From: Strongylocentrotus purpuratus
Taxonomy: Eukaryota; Echinodermata; Echinoidea; Camarodonta; Strongylocentrotidae
Direction: 5' to 3'
DNA: 64,000 bases
NCBI RefSeq assembly: GCF_000002235.5
Contig: NW_022145596.1
Coordinates: 29,115,867-29,179,866, forward strand
Numbering within the stretch: the stretch's first letter is position 1; each line of letters opens with the position of its first letter. Under the pieces are notes generated by a model. That model was not told the DNA's origin and did no database searches. It saw only the letters and a list, made by a program, of their open reading frames with translations. This document shows positions 33,250 through 45,643 of this stretch, in pieces. Position numbers and translations under genes: made by a program.

Positions 33250-33974
33250 TTATCAGTGGTGTCAAAAGGGGGCACTTGTGCCGGGAGGGGGCTCGGCCGG
33301 GTGAGGATGGGGTTCTGCTGTTAAGATGTGGATACAAAGTACTAAGAGAACAAGACCAATGAATATCGATGGCTTTTTTTTCTTTTCATTTTGCCACCCC
33401 CCCCCCCCCCCCTCCATCTTCTCCCTTTCACTATTTCTCTCTTTACTCCTTTTCCCCTTCAATTCAATGGCTGGGGGGGGGGGGCTGGCTTTTCCTTTAT
33501 GTCCGCTCTGTTCTCTTTAACCTCTTTCTTTCTTTCCTTCTCGTAAAATCCTGCTCAGCCCCTTTTCTTTCTTTTTGCTCTTTCTATCTCGGATTTTCTT
33601 TCTCCGCACAGATTCTTTTGATTATTTTCCATTTCAAAATGTTTGCCTTCCTTTCTTTCATTCTTATTTTACTGTCTCTCATTCTGCCATTATCTCCCTC
33701 TCTCTCTTTTTTTCTTTGTCAATCCAACGTTATTATACTCACAATTTCTCTATCTTTTTTGTTGTGTTGCTTTAGTTCCCCCCCCCCCCCTTACCCGGTG
33801 AAACAAACAAACGATTACAATTACAGGGGTGGCTCTTATTGTTCTTTCTAGCTCAGATTTTCGTTGTATCGCCCATTGTTGTAAATTGTTTTCAATTTCT
33901 CCTCTTTACCTCTTCTTCATTCCGTCATTCTTGTCTTTCTGATATTCTCTCCCCTCCCCCCCCCCTCTCTCTCT

Positions 33975-34013
<39 letters not shown>

Positions 34014-34126
34014 TCTCTATCTCTCGCAATCTAACGTATCACTCACAATCCCCCCCTCCTGATTAAAAAAAAAAGAAGATTCAGCATAACAAATCTATAA
34101 GGAATTACAGTGTATAAATATTTCGA

Positions 34127-34262
34127 TGAATCAAAAAAAGGATGAGTTTCGAGTTCAGTGTAGCAAACAAACCCACACCATGATTATGGTATTGGGTTTA
34201 AGTCCGTTAGCTTCAGTCTCAAGCGATACGGCTCACCCCCACTACGCCACTGCTCACCCCGA
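34127..34262 (-). repeat. SINE-like module, copy 1
   Basis: On the minus strand the block runs from GTGAGCCGTATCGC through GACTGAAGCTAACGGACTTA to AACTCGAAACTCATCC. It matches copies at 35637-35765 and 37228-37345. Confidence 0.6.
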
Positions 34263-35636
34263 CAAAACCCACCTTATTTCATATTTTCACTATTTATCAC
34301 CCCCCAAAATATTGCACTACCATCATTATTCAGTACTTTGCCAGAGAGGGCGATAAACACATACAAGTAAGAATTCGATGGCAAAAATACAAGTAACACT
34401 AAAGCAGTCTAACCACCATTATTATCATAGATCGTATACTGTTTTAATTGTTCTCTTGTTTGTTTGTTTGTTGTTGTTGTTATTTTTTTTTTTTTTTGGG
34501 GGGGGGTAGTTTTGACAATAGGGAAAATGCATTGGGGAAGGGTGAGGCTTATTCAGTAAAGCATGAACGGAGAAGTGTCATGGTTCACACCTGGCAATAA
34601 GAAACATTTTATCAAAAGGATCATAAGTTCCCACCCTCTTTATAAACTGTATTCAACATCATGTTTCTTTGTTTTTTGTTGTTCATGGGGGGGGGGGCGG
34701 TGGGGGCTCATTATTATTATTCTTTCTGTCTAGGAAATATTCTTCAGTAAATGACATGTCTCTATTTATTACAGACTGTGAACTATTTCACCATCAAAAT
34801 CAGTGAACTAAAGCGTTCAGGGATAGAATATGACTCATAATAATTATTGTATTCATCGCCAGTGAGGGAGACACACAACATAAAAGAAAGTAAACAGTCG
34901 GTAGGAAAAAAAGAAGAAAGAATTTTTTTAAAACACCGATATATAGATACAGTTGTACTATCATTCTTTTTTTTCTTCATGGGGGGGGGGGGGGTTCATT
35001 CTTCCTTCTTGTTCTGTCTAGCTCAGTTTTTTCAGAGACCTGTAAATGGCTCTGCTTTTTTTTCTTTTTCTGTCGCCCACCCTTTGTCACCTTTTTACCC
35101 CTTTTTTCGTTTTATCTTTCCTTCTCTCTTCTCGTATAATAACTGCTCCTCGGCCCAATTATACCTTCTCTCTATATCCCTCTCTCCCTCTCTTTATATC
35201 TCTCACTCCCTCTCTCTATCTCTCCCTAATCCCCTCTCCCTCTTTCTCTCTCTACTTAGCTGTCGTTTTATCTATCATTATCTCGTCATCTCTCCCCCTC
35301 TCTTTCTCCCTCTCTACCTATCTCTCTCTCTCTATCTCTCTCTCTCTTTCTCGGCTCTCTCCCCCTCTCTTTGTCTCTCTTTGTCTCAATCCTTCCCCAT
35401 AGAGATATATACTACTAACAAAGTATACATCTCTATGCCTTCCCCACTTCCATTTCCTTAGCAAGACTATCTTCCCCAAATTATTAACGACTCAGCATAC
35501 ACGAATTATTGTTTGATATTGAATCTTACAAAAATTATCCTTTTGACTACGTTCCTTTCTCTAAAGAATCTTCATAAAATATTATGAGATATTCCAATGA
35601 AACAAATATTAAGAAATAAAATAAAATAACCCCAAA

Positions 35637-35765
35637 AGGATGAGTGTCGAATTGAGTGTAACAGGCAACCCGCAGACCATTATCTGGAACGGGGTTCTAT
35701 CGCGTACGGTTGCTGTCCTCGCCTTTTGAGCGAGATCCTCTACACCACGGCTCACCCCGACGAAA
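35637..35765 (-). repeat. SINE-like module, copy 2
   Basis: Minus strand: GGTGAGCCGTGGTGTAGAGG, an A-box-like start, then GCGAGGACAGCAACCGTACG. The B box is weak, so the tRNA origin is likely but not certain. Confidence 0.6.
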
Positions 35766-36029
35766 GACAAATTATTTTCACTATTTATCACAGACTGTAA
35801 ACTATTGCACCATCAAAATCAGTGAACGAAAGCGTTTCGTTTCGCCAGTGAGGGCGACACACAATTATATATAGAAAGTCGGTGGAAAAAAAGGAATAAG
35901 AATTGAAAAAAAAAATAGATAAATAGATATATTATATCTATTTGTCGATTTATTTTTTTATTATTAAGTGACATGAGACAGTTTTTCAAAAATTATCATC
36001 ATATTTCTTATATTGATTTCAAGTTTCTC

Positions 36030-36060
<31 letters not shown>
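36030..36060. repeat. TG microsatellite
   Basis: About 15 TG repeats. Confidence 0.95.
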
Positions 36061-36279
36061 ATGTTAGTAGTGAAAAAAATAGAAGTGGGGAAGAAGATGG
36101 TAGGGGTAGGGGGGGGGGGGCTAGATCATCGATCGAAACGAAGATGATGCTCCAAAGTTTTCAATTAAATATGGTACCTCTCGCTCTCGCTCTCTCTCTC
36201 TCTCTCTCGTGCTATATATTCACTGTTTTTTTTTCCTTTTCTTCATGGGGGGGGGGGGGGGGGGGCTCATACTTGATAG

Positions 36280-36283
<4 letters not shown>

Positions 36284-36333
<50 letters not shown>
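36284..36333. repeat. TA microsatellite
   Basis: About 24 uninterrupted TA repeats just after a long G run. Confidence 0.95.
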
Positions 36334-36334
<1 letters not shown>

Positions 36335-36593
36335 CAAAAGCCTTAAAAAGCATTCATTAGAAGTCTTGACTCTATATCCAAAAACTCTCTAAAAGACCTA
36401 ATTAAAAAAAACACATTAATCTCTATGTCAAAATAACATCTTTACAGAAATACTGCTCTCTTACAAAACCCAAGTATTAAACCAAGGTCCCCAGTCTAGA
36501 TAAATTGCTAGTCAAGACTACCTGTAAATATGAGATATTCCAATGAAACAAATAAACAAAACAGACACACAAACAAGGGAAACGCTCTCGGCG

Positions 36594-37220
36594 GTCTCGC
36601 CTGCATTACGCAATTCGGTACGATAAAAAATTGAGGCTGGAACATTATTTATAGGCAGGGTGGCCCATTAGCAGGCCCCCCCCCCTCCAAAATGAAATCC
36701 TCTGAATATAATTAACATTTTAAAGTGAATATTGACTAAGAATCATGAACAAATAACAAAAATATATTTATTTATTTATTTACTCTCATATTAAGTTGTG
36801 AAAACATAATCCAAGTCTACTGACCTTTGATCTTGTGACCTGGAATTTGTGTAATATGATTTGTGATACTTAATAACCCTTGGGTACAAGTTTCATGGAA
36901 TTTGAATAATCAATTTTGAAAATATGCTAAAAATTAAAAATCTTGATTTTGATGCCACAACAAAGTCTAAGTTTGTTGACCTGAAATGACCTTTGACCTT
37001 GACCTTGTGACCTGAAATTCTACTCAAATGATTGGGGATACTTGATAACCCTATAGTCCAAGTTTTATTGACTAAGAACTTATACTTTCAAAATTATATC
37101 AAAAATTCAAAAACTTAACCTTAGGTTAAGTTTTTGATGTTGACGCCGTCGCCGTCACCGTCGCCGCCGTCACCGGAAAAGCGGCGCCTATGTCTCGCTT
37201 TTTTGCTACGCAGGCGAGAC
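36594..37220. repeat. MITE-like element with GTCTCGCCTGC ends
   Basis: GTCTCGCCTGC at the left and its complement GCAGGCGAGAC at the right, 627 bp apart. The interior holds repeated GTGACCTGRAAT and TGACCTTTGACCTTG blocks and a GCCGTCGCCGTCACC patch. The interior resembles repeats common in marine invertebrates (recollection only). No coding sequence. Confidence 0.75.
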
Positions 37221-37227
37221 AAAACCC

Positions 37228-37345
37228 AAAAGGATGAGTATCGAGTTCAGTATAGCAGACAACCCACACCACGATCATGGCTTTGGGTTTAAGTCCGTTA
37301 GCTTCAGTCTCTAAAAATATCCACTACGTACGGCTCACCCCGAAA
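37228..37345 (-). repeat. SINE-like module, copy 3
   Basis: Shares TTTAAGTCCGTTAGCTTCAG and GTACGGCTCACCCCG (plus strand) with the other two copies. Confidence 0.6.
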
Positions 37346-37937
37346 AAGTTATTTTTACTATTTAACACAGACTGTGAACTATTGCACATCAAAATCAGTG
37401 ACCTGAAGCGTTCAGTAATAGAATATGACTCACAATAATAAATTCTATTCATCGCCAGTGAGGGCGACACACAATATAAAAGAGAGTAAACAGTCGGTGG
37501 AAGAAAAAAAGGAAGAAAAGTAAAAAGAAATCGATATGTGAAAGGAGACAGTTTCACTATCATTGTTATATTTCCTATAGTTATGTAAAGTTTATCTGTT
37601 ATTATGGATTTAATATTAGGTAAACAAATAAATTACCTCTTAAGTGGGGGTTTGGGGAGGGGTGCTAAATCAATCATACATGAAGGAAGAATCATTATGC
37701 TTAAAAGTTTTATATGAAATATGGTACCCCCCCTCTCTCTCTCTCTCTTTCTCTTTCTCTCCCTTTCTCTTCCCCTCTCTCTTTCTCTCTCTCTCTCTAT
37801 CTCTATGATTATGAAAATCTCTCTTACAAAAGATTTTCTATGATGAACAATGAATATTTCAAAGAAGAAAAAAAAGGTCAAAAAGGTTGAGTGCCGAGTA
37901 TCGACTTTATATTATATCGTTTGAGACTGAAGCTATA

Positions 37938-38397
37938 TTACGGCGACAGGGATGACTTGTCCAGGGTGAAGTACAGTTGACTGTTGCTTTGGCGATTCCC
38001 TTTGTTTTCATCTGCACTCTTTACCTCGGGCTCGAAGACGACCCGGGGGTGAAATTTTTAAAATTAGCGACCCGGGGTAGTGGGCGCTGTTGTTTGTGTT
38101 TGATCATGGAGTTATAGTAACTCCATGATGTGCCATGATCCCCTCTACAGTCCCCGTCCTATCGTTAACCAAGGGTGTCTCACATTCATCACTCTGAACC
38201 CCCATTTGGTCGATGCAATAACGAAATTATACACAGCTTCCTGCTCATTCCTTTTGGGCGTGCACCCCAACCAGACTCCACCCACTGAATTGGTGATTAA
38301 CCACACTGAGAGAAATAACAACGTTAACACAAAATAAGGATTATGGGCACTAGGAATAGGTGCTGGATCTTTAGTAGTTACCTTGAAAATTCGATGG
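37938..38397 (-). pseudogene. Decayed copy of the IgSF receptor 3' part
   Basis: On the minus strand it encodes YFVLTLLFLSVWLIT, then GGVWLGC, the same membrane segment as residues 338-362 of the receptor at 61597-62790. Further on, in another frame, it encodes FEPEVKSADEN and LYFTLDKSSLSP before TAA. Between the membrane part and the residual Ig-domain sequence (ACCTTGAAAATTCGA at 38381) about 600 bp present in the other gene are missing. The membrane and tail frames do not join; the donor-like GTGAGA is kept but the acceptor AG is lost. Probably a pseudogene, though a differently spliced relative is not excluded. Confidence 0.8.
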
Positions 38398-39059
38398 TAT
38401 ATAGCATTTATCGGAATGGTTCTTATTTCATAATTTCTTCTTTCCTTTGCGCTTGTATAACCGTTAACTACAAAGTGCATTATTGTTGCATACTCCACTC
38501 TAATACAAAATTACGTCCCAAAGCAGACAGGAATGAACTATTACTGCACCAGAAAGGGGAATGAGAGGTGGGAAGGGGGGGGGGGGGGGAGAGAATTTAA
38601 AAAGGAGCGCCGGGAGTGGAGAAGGGGGCCAATACCTGCCGCTCCGGCTTTCATGAGCTTTATGTAACGAGCGATCGCTGCAATGTTTAGTTAACATTAC
38701 GCAATCCAATTAATATCTTAAACTTATAGAAAAGAACTGTCAATAAAACTGCGTAAATGTTGACTATATCAAATACAATAGGTCTATACAAACTCATAAT
38801 AAATTTGATGAATATTTAAAATATAATAGCAATATAAAAAAGTAACAACAAAAAATGCCCATATCACCTTTTTTTCAAGAACACACAGATGTGGAATCTC
38901 TTGCCAGAGGAAATCAAAGAAAGCCCAAGTATGTTTACGTCTAGAAAAAGAAACAAGTCTTCTCATATTCAAATAAATATTTTTAAAACAGTATTTGCCT
39001 GGATGTACACTGTTTGTTTTAAATGTTAGTAACGTGTTTTTGTTTGCTTTTTTAGTGAC
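38398..39059. other. Spacer, nothing recognised
   Basis: Contains a G run at 38575-38590 and AT-rich sequence. No gene supported. Confidence 0.45.
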
Positions 39060-39067
39060 CTTTTTTT
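39060..39067 (+). repeat. Target-site duplication, left copy
   Basis: CTTTTTTT directly outside the left end of the 12.8-kb element; the same octamer is at 51867-51874. Confidence 0.7.
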
Positions 39068-39075
39068 GGTTCCAT

Positions 39076-39497
39076 GACACATGCTCCGCCGACGATTGCT
39101 CCGCCGACATTTACTACGCAAACCGCGACAATTGCTCCGCGACATTTGCTCCGCCGACATTTGCTCCGCCGTCAATTGCTCCGCAAAACGCGACAATTGC
39201 TCCGGTGACAAATGCTCCTCGAACGACAGTTGCTCCGCCGACAATTGCTCCGCCGACAATTGCTCCTCAAAACGCGACAATTGCTCCGGTGACATTTGCT
39301 CCGGCGACAATTGCTCCGCCGACATTTGCTCCGCCTGAAGCGACACTTGCTCCGGTGACATTTGCTCCGCCGACAATTGCTCCGCCGACATTTGCTCCGC
39401 TAAAAAAGTGCCCTGTAGAATACAAAGGCTACTACGACCATAATTGTTGGTCCTCCCCAAAAGTACCCCGCAAAAGACAATGCTCCGCCGACAAATA
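39076..39497 (-). repeat. 15-bp minisatellite, left terminal array
   Basis: Units of GCTCCGCCGACAATT, that is GGAGCAATTGTCGGC on the minus strand, with the same variant units as the other two arrays. Regular to about 39403, then degenerate to 39497, with isolated unit-like scraps to about 39690. The inner flank (GGCTACTACGAC) matches the inner flank of the right array. Confidence 0.93.
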
Positions 39498-39689
39498 AAT
39501 TGACCCTCTGATTAAATTGATCTCTCTGATCCAAAAGTGCGGCCTCGTGGAAGACATGAATGCTCCTCTGGCAATTAGTACAATAAATGCTCAGCCGTTT
39601 TTTGCTATTCCCCATAATGTTTGATTTAAAAAAAACATCAAGTGTTAACTCCTTATGCAAGTTCTCCGGCGAAAGATAATTACTCCGCT

Positions 39690-40410
39690 CAAAATCTGTT
39701 TTATTTATTACCCATTAGCCGATCCAAAGCTCAAGGCTATCTCTCTCTCTCTCTCTCTCTCTCTCTTGCTCTTCCTTTTCCTTTTTACACCTTTTCTTGT
39801 CTTCTTAGCTCTTTTCTTTCCTCTCATGCTATTAGTCTTCTTTCATTTTCATCACTTCTTCTTTTCTTCCCCTCTCGAGTTCTAGTTCTCTCGTGAAATT
39901 GTAACGTAATGTAGTACATGTAGTACATTCTTGTTTAGAATAGTATTTTCAATAATATCCAGTCCGTTTTCTATAGGTTTCTTTCCTTCAGTTAAGTGTA
40001 TTTAGCTTTACTATATATATATTAGTGTGTAAAACACCCCGTCTCATTCAAGTACTTAGTTTTCACTGAATTTAAGGGACTCACAGAACCACCGGATCGA
40101 AGAAGAGCAATTGGCTTATCGTGAAGAACTGACATCAAACTGCAACAAAATGATTTGTATAAGTGGGAATAAGCAGAAAGGCTGCCATCTAATTTTCCCG
40201 TCTGAATGGGTTCTCTTCTTTAACGTATAAGTGCCCTTCAAAGCTTATTTTGATCCCTCCCCTGTTGCTTTCTAGAACTTCCACAATTACTTAATACATT
40301 GTATCAGGGGGCGTCGCTAGACCTTTTTCAGTGGGGGGGGGGGGGGGGGGGGGGGGTAGTCCAGGCTAGGCCCCATAGGAAAGGACCCGAACCTTGCTTT
40401 TTTATATATA
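39690..40410. other. Spacer with CT microsatellite and G run
   Basis: CT repeats at 39740-39768 and a G run at 40333-40357 next to GGGGGCGTCGCTAGACC, which resembles a hAT-type MITE end without a visible partner. Confidence 0.5.
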
Positions 40411-40975
40411 CAATGTTTTTTGATGGTTTCTTGTCAATTCGAGGGTGCTGATTCCAAATCCGATGAGTGCCAGACGCGTAACCTTGAGCATTTCTCGTAA
40501 ACGGCGAAAATTCAAAATGGCCGCCAAAATGGCCGCCAAATCATGAAAAGGCTTATTCTTTGCAAATGTTTGGCCATTTAACAGGTTATTTTATGTTTTC
40601 TTGTCAATTTGAGGGTGCTGAATCCAAATCCGATGAGTGCCAGACGCGAAACCTTATGCATTTCTCGTAAACTGCGAAAATTCAAAATGGCCGCCAAAAT
40701 GGCCGCCAGATCATGAAAAGGCTTATTCTTTGCGAATGTCTGGCCTTTTAACAGGTTATTTTATGTTTTCTTGTCAATATGAGGGTGCTGAATCCAAATC
40801 CGATGAGTGCCAGATGCGAAACCTTGAGCATTTCTCCTAAACGGCGAAAATTCAAAATGGCCGCCAAATCATTAAAACGTTTATTCTAAGGACATTTATC
40901 ATGTTGCTTGATGTTTTGGGGCAAATTGAGGGCACCGATTCCAAAACCAAAGATTGCCAGATGCGAACCAAATGT
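40411..40975 (+). repeat. 170-bp tandem satellite, 3.4 copies
   Basis: TTGTCAATTTGAGGGTGCTG-type blocks start at 40431, 40601 and 40771, a period of 170 bp, with a shortened fourth copy from about 40910. Each unit contains AAAATGGCCGCCA, doubled in the first two units. Confidence 0.92.
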
Positions 40976-41875
40976 GAATCTCACTACTCCACTTATTATT
41001 ACGCAGTTTTTTAATTCTTATCATCATAGTGTACAAATTGTTCACCGTAAGCTCATATAGCTGCAAACAAATAAACTTTCCTTTCTTAGGTTGATTTTCT
41101 CCTGTCCAATTATAATGAAAATGGCCGAAAAACCCAACATGTGCAATGATGTATGCCAACTGTATACCGAGTGTGTGCTTTATCTAGATGTTACTCACAT
41201 AAGTTTAGATGCAATGCTATTGATTCCCAATGTTAGTCTTAATATAGGTAGCTTTACCATTGTGAGCAACTGAGCATCGGATGGTTTATTATTCATGGGT
41301 CAACAATTTTGATTTAGCTAAAGACAAAAATCCAGTGCTTCAACTACAGTATACTGGAATACGCGAGTGATAATAACAGCAAATTGCATCTATCCGCGTG
41401 GTCCAATAAGTTGTGCTGCTCTAACACCTGCATTTTCGCAGTGGATACCGTTACAGTGAACTCAACAGGCTAGCTAGCTAGAAAACAACAAAGTATACGT
41501 TGTGCAATGGGAAGGTTATATATGAATAAAATAATGAAAACATGAATATACGATACAGATATTCATTGTTGGTGTAGAGGCCAACGATTACCGACAAAAC
41601 TAGCCACCAATTACCGACAAAACTAAGTGTCTCAATATCTACAAATAACCCTATAAACCCGGGGCCGAAGGCTAAATTGTTTTTCCTATGGACTATCTAT
41701 AGTACTTGCTATGCGCAAATGATCAATTTCCTCGACGAAATAAATATACGAATTATTTCGTCAACTTATTCAACATCAAAGCTATATATTTTAATGCAGG
41801 CGCGGAGCAAGGATCTTATTTTAGGGAGGGGCGGTAGTAAGCAAGCGAAGCGCGCTCGTTAGGGGGTGTCGGTGT
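40976..41875. other. Element interior, nothing recognised
   Basis: AT-rich; no coding exon or repeat ends supported. Confidence 0.4.
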
Positions 41876-42062
41876 TAGGCCTCCCGCGCGAAGCGCGGAA
41901 GCTTAGACGTTTCCCTAAATTATTAGGAAAAGAAGACGATTTATTGTACCGTTCTCGACTCGTCTAAATGAAGTTTTCCCCTCCCGCTCGAAGCGCGGAA
42001 ATTTTGGCGTTTCATCAAAATATAGAGAAAGGAAGACGATTCGCCGTACCGTTGTTGACTCT
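41876..42062 (+). repeat. Direct duplication of about 105 bp
   Basis: CGAAGCGCGGAA is followed in each copy by ACGTTT or GCGTTT, GGAAAAGAAGACGATT or GGAAGACGATT, and GTACCGTT-GACTC. Two copies. Confidence 0.75.
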
Positions 42063-42369
42063 TAATCCTTGTTTGAATTTAGTTTCCCTGAAAATGTTAA
42101 ATCGCTGATTTCTTTAGCTGATATTATAGGAAAGTGAAACTTCGAGAAAATACAAGTATTGTAGTTGTAGTCACTCTCGAAGTCGTCACAGCGGATACAA
42201 AGCCACAGTTCGTAGGGAAAAAAACTTGTCGGCCGACCGACAATATACATCTCACCGACTTCAAACTTCTGCATTGATATAGTACACGAGGATCGAGCAA
42301 AAAAACCCGACACAGCTGACCCGACGCAGCAACATATTTACCCGTGTCTTTTTTGCTTCCTTGACGAGA

Positions 42370-42695
42370 CGACTCCACCCAACGACCCCCCTTTCTTTGA
42401 CCCCACTCCTGCTTTCTCAGGCTCTTACCTCCCCCTCCTCTCTTTCACACCCCCCGTTTCTTTTGTTTCCCTTTTCTCTTTTTTCCTTTTTTATTCCTTT
42501 TCTTTCTTTTCTTTCTTTTTCCTTTCTTTCCTCTCCTCCCTCTTCTTTTTTTCTTCTCTTTCTTTCTTCTCATTTCTTTTCTTTCTTTTCCTTTCTTTCC
42601 TTTCTTTTCCTTACTTTCTTTTCTCTTTCTTTTCTTTTTTCTTATCTTTCCCTTTCCCTCTCTTTTTTCTCTCCCCCTTTTCTCTTTTTTTGTTA
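42370..42695. repeat. Polypyrimidine tract (TTTCC/TTTCTTTT)
   Basis: Over 300 bp almost without purines on the plus strand. Open frames here are artefacts. Confidence 0.93.
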
Positions 42696-42779
42696 GCACG
42701 ACAACTTGAAAATGGCTCAATCAACACATAATTATGTATAGGCATGAGGAAAGAGCACAATAAGGTTTTCAACCTTGAC

Positions 42780-43760
42780 CTTGATTAATAACGTCATCCA
42801 GGCGACATTTTGTGAAAATCAAAATATAACGAAAAGACATTTCTCATTCATATTTACCAGGATCAAGGTCAATTTCACGTCAAAAAACGCGCGTACGCCA
42901 TATGATTATTAGTAAAAGCATTTCATAAAGAATCGCGCGCGCGTTTTCGTTTGTCACGGCCGAACGCAAAATGATTCATCCTGGATTTTTGTGACACAGT
43001 ATTCCTCATGTTTTCCCAAACAATTTGATACCATGTTTATCTTTTTATGACCTTTAATAAGGGAATGAGCGTCCGTTCAAGATAAATACATAGCATATAT
43101 GGGCAACAACATGCCTACACAAAACCCTTATGACTCTTTTGGATGGACGGGAACCCTCAATTTCTTTTTCATATTCGGATAGAGTATGAGTCGGAGATGT
43201 GATTTCATGTCTCATTTGGCCATTAAGTATATCGTGTCATCATCATATTGACCTTGGAACTCAAAATACGAATTTGCATATTATGACGTCAGCATATTTA
43301 TGGAAAATTGATTGTATCTCTGTAAATATTGATTGATTCTCTTCTTAATGTTGATATCTTGTAGTTGAGGCAATTGTCTACAAGTTAACGACATATTATT
43401 TTTCATTTTGATGACATCATCAAAGTGAAAATTGCGATTAAAAGTAACTTGACAGATTTTCTTAATTTGCGTGTTAAACCTGTGGAAGGTGCCAATTTAG
43501 TTCAAATCATGGATCTACATGACATTAATCTTTGAGCACTATCTAGCTTATTTGTGCTCTATGTTTTCCCAAATTTTGGTATGTTATAGCTGAGACTATG
43601 GGCTATAAAATTTCAGCTTTTAGTTTTTGGATCAGATGGTGGGATCATGTCGAAATTTTCAATTGAAATTTAAATTCGCAAATTGTGTAGAACATTGTAG
43701 GAATTATGCATATGTCACGTTTGTCCTATTTGTGAAATATAAACGTTAGCAGTTTTCTAG
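42780..43760 (+). repeat. Dispersed AT-rich repeat, copy 1
   Basis: Contains GTCATCCAGGCGACATTTTG, GCATATTATGACGTCAGCAT and TGATTGTATCTCTG blocks found again about 2.05 kb downstream (44800-45540) and, in part, within the palindrome at 49745-51190. No coding sequence. Confidence 0.8.
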
Positions 43761-44155
43761 TATTCAAATTAAACAAGGAAACCCCTTTACTTTCTATACT
43801 CTACTGTCAGACACTATTGAGTGACTGACCAATTTTTTTCCTCTGGTAATAAAATACATTATATGAGCTTAAAGGGTACATGAGCATTTGTCCACATCAA
43901 TAACCCACTTCTTGTGATGGCCCAAAATAATGCGATTGAATCTATGCGCAGCACAATCTAGGTAAACATGACGGGTAGAGCATTTCATGGAAGAAGATGA
44001 AATTGTGAAAATGCATTCTTCGTTATGTCAATTAGGGTCAAAGGTGTAACTGCTTATTGTATGGGGTCAATTGTCATATATCGTCTCAATCTATCTTCCA
44101 TAGATCCATAATGGTCAATATACTACACAGTTGAAACTTTTCATATGGATAGACC
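43761..44155. other. Spacer between repeat copies
   Basis: No feature recognised. Confidence 0.4.
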
Positions 44156-44558
44156 TTAAAGGTAAAGACCAGTTATGGTCATGCGATTGCATTGTGAAAG
44201 AAACGTTGTGGAATCGATCAGAAAAGGTTGATCATCTAGCATATAAGTATTGGTGTGTACTGCAAGGTTTTGGAATCATCAAAATGATAAGAAATTTGGC
44301 CCAGTCTTCGTAAAGTTACAAGCACTGTACACAGAAAGATGTTTATGGGACTATACGCACACGTGCGCGACACGTGCGTTTATCTCTCACAGATCATATA
44401 AACTAATTTACCAAACATATCAATTAGTAGGCGGTTTCCCGGCAAAATTGTTATCATCATGTATAAGTCAAAACATATTCTTTCACATGATTGGTAATAA
44501 GAGCTTCCATTTCATTTTTTGAAATTGGGGCGTTTCCAATACTGGTTTTTACCTTTAA
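44156..44558 (+). repeat. MITE A, copy 2
   Basis: TTAAAGGTAAAGACCAGT at the left and ACTGGTTTTTACCTTTAA at the right. It differs from copy 1 by an insertion near 44357-44385 containing an ACACGTGCG repeat. Confidence 0.9.
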
Positions 44559-44799
44559 TAGGAAGAGCATTTTAGTAGATAATATAAAATCGTGAAAATA
44601 CATTCTTCATTATTTAAAACATTAGCATACGTATAACCTAAATTGAAAAAGTGACAAATTCAAGTTATTATTATTCCCATTCATTATTCTGCCATTAATT
44701 TGTTCGCAGGATATCTCATGAATGAATAAAGCCATTATCATGAAACTTGCCATGATGATTAATATTAGCATAACTTAGAATTGTGACACTTTTCAGTAA

Positions 44800-45540
44800 C
44801 TCAAAATCATCGTGACGTCACCCAGGCGCTATTTTGTGGAAATCAATTTTTAATCATATCTTCATAACGAGTCATCAAAACTGAACCGTATTTAAAACAC
44901 ATGAACTTCAGGTCAAGGTTCGACATAACATCTCATCAAAATCCGCGCGCGTCTGAATTTTAAAATGCTCAAATTCACTTTTTAATCAAAACAGAGTTTG
45001 TTCTAGGCCATTTAAAGAATTTCGAAAATTATGCACGCGCGTGTTTGTGTGTAACGCCATTACACAACAAAGAAACGCAATTTTTCATAACGGAATGCGC
45101 GTCCGTTTAAGATAAATTGCCGTGCGCACGAGCACATGTAATACATAGCATATATAGGCAAAAACATGATTACACAAAATCCATCACAGCTCTTTGGGAT
45201 GCACCTAGACCCCCAATTATTCTTTTATTTTGATTATATGAGTTGAAGATATGGTTTCATTTCTCATTTGGCCATTAAGTACATTTTAACGTCATCATAA
45301 TGGCCTTGGAAGTCAAAATACGAATTTGCATATTATGACGTCAACATATTTAGAGAAAATGATTGTATCTCTGCAAATATTGATCAATTTTCTTATAAAT
45401 TTTGATACGTTGTAGCTGAGACAATTCTTCACAATATTAATACCAATATTTATTCATTTTGATGACGTCATTAGATTGTTTGCTTAATATGCGTCTTATG
45501 CCAATGGGAGGTGAATGATACTACATTCCAGGCTAGACTT
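44800..45540 (+). repeat. Dispersed AT-rich repeat, copy 2
   Basis: Same block order as 42780-43760, including GACGTCACCCAGGCGCTATT and TTGCATATTATGACGTCAAC. Copies are clearly diverged, so the duplication is not recent. Confidence 0.8.
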
Positions 45541-45643
45541 GTTCATTATGTTGCGTATGTAGTGCGTCGAAATATCAGTTCAATGATTGGTAGGCTCTGC
45601 AATCAGGCGAAAATTTGAGCTTGTTTAGTAAATTAATAGTTTA

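Larger units (their letters stand above)
33250..37920. repeat. Patchwork of duplicated modules and microsatellites
   Basis: Three modules recur in the same order: a tRNA-SINE-like block (34127, 35637, 37228), a block with ACTGTGAACTATT and CAGTGAGGGCGACACACAA (34768, 35786, 37363), and runs of G plus CT-rich tracts (33400-34030, 34980-35390, 36090-36270, 37650-37805). Spacing is roughly 1.5 kb. This looks like segmental duplication with microsatellite growth. CT-rich open frames are artefacts. Confidence 0.75.

Noticed and set aside
34847-35461. Leu/Ser-rich open frames at 33-36 kb and 39.7 kb
   Set aside because: CT-rich tracts read as Leu/Ser/Pro/Phe repeats; no coding evidence.
42062-42313. 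Minus-strand frame with varied composition (83 codons)
   Set aside because: Looks more protein-like than its neighbours, but no domain, splice sites or homologue could be named; it may be a remnant exon.
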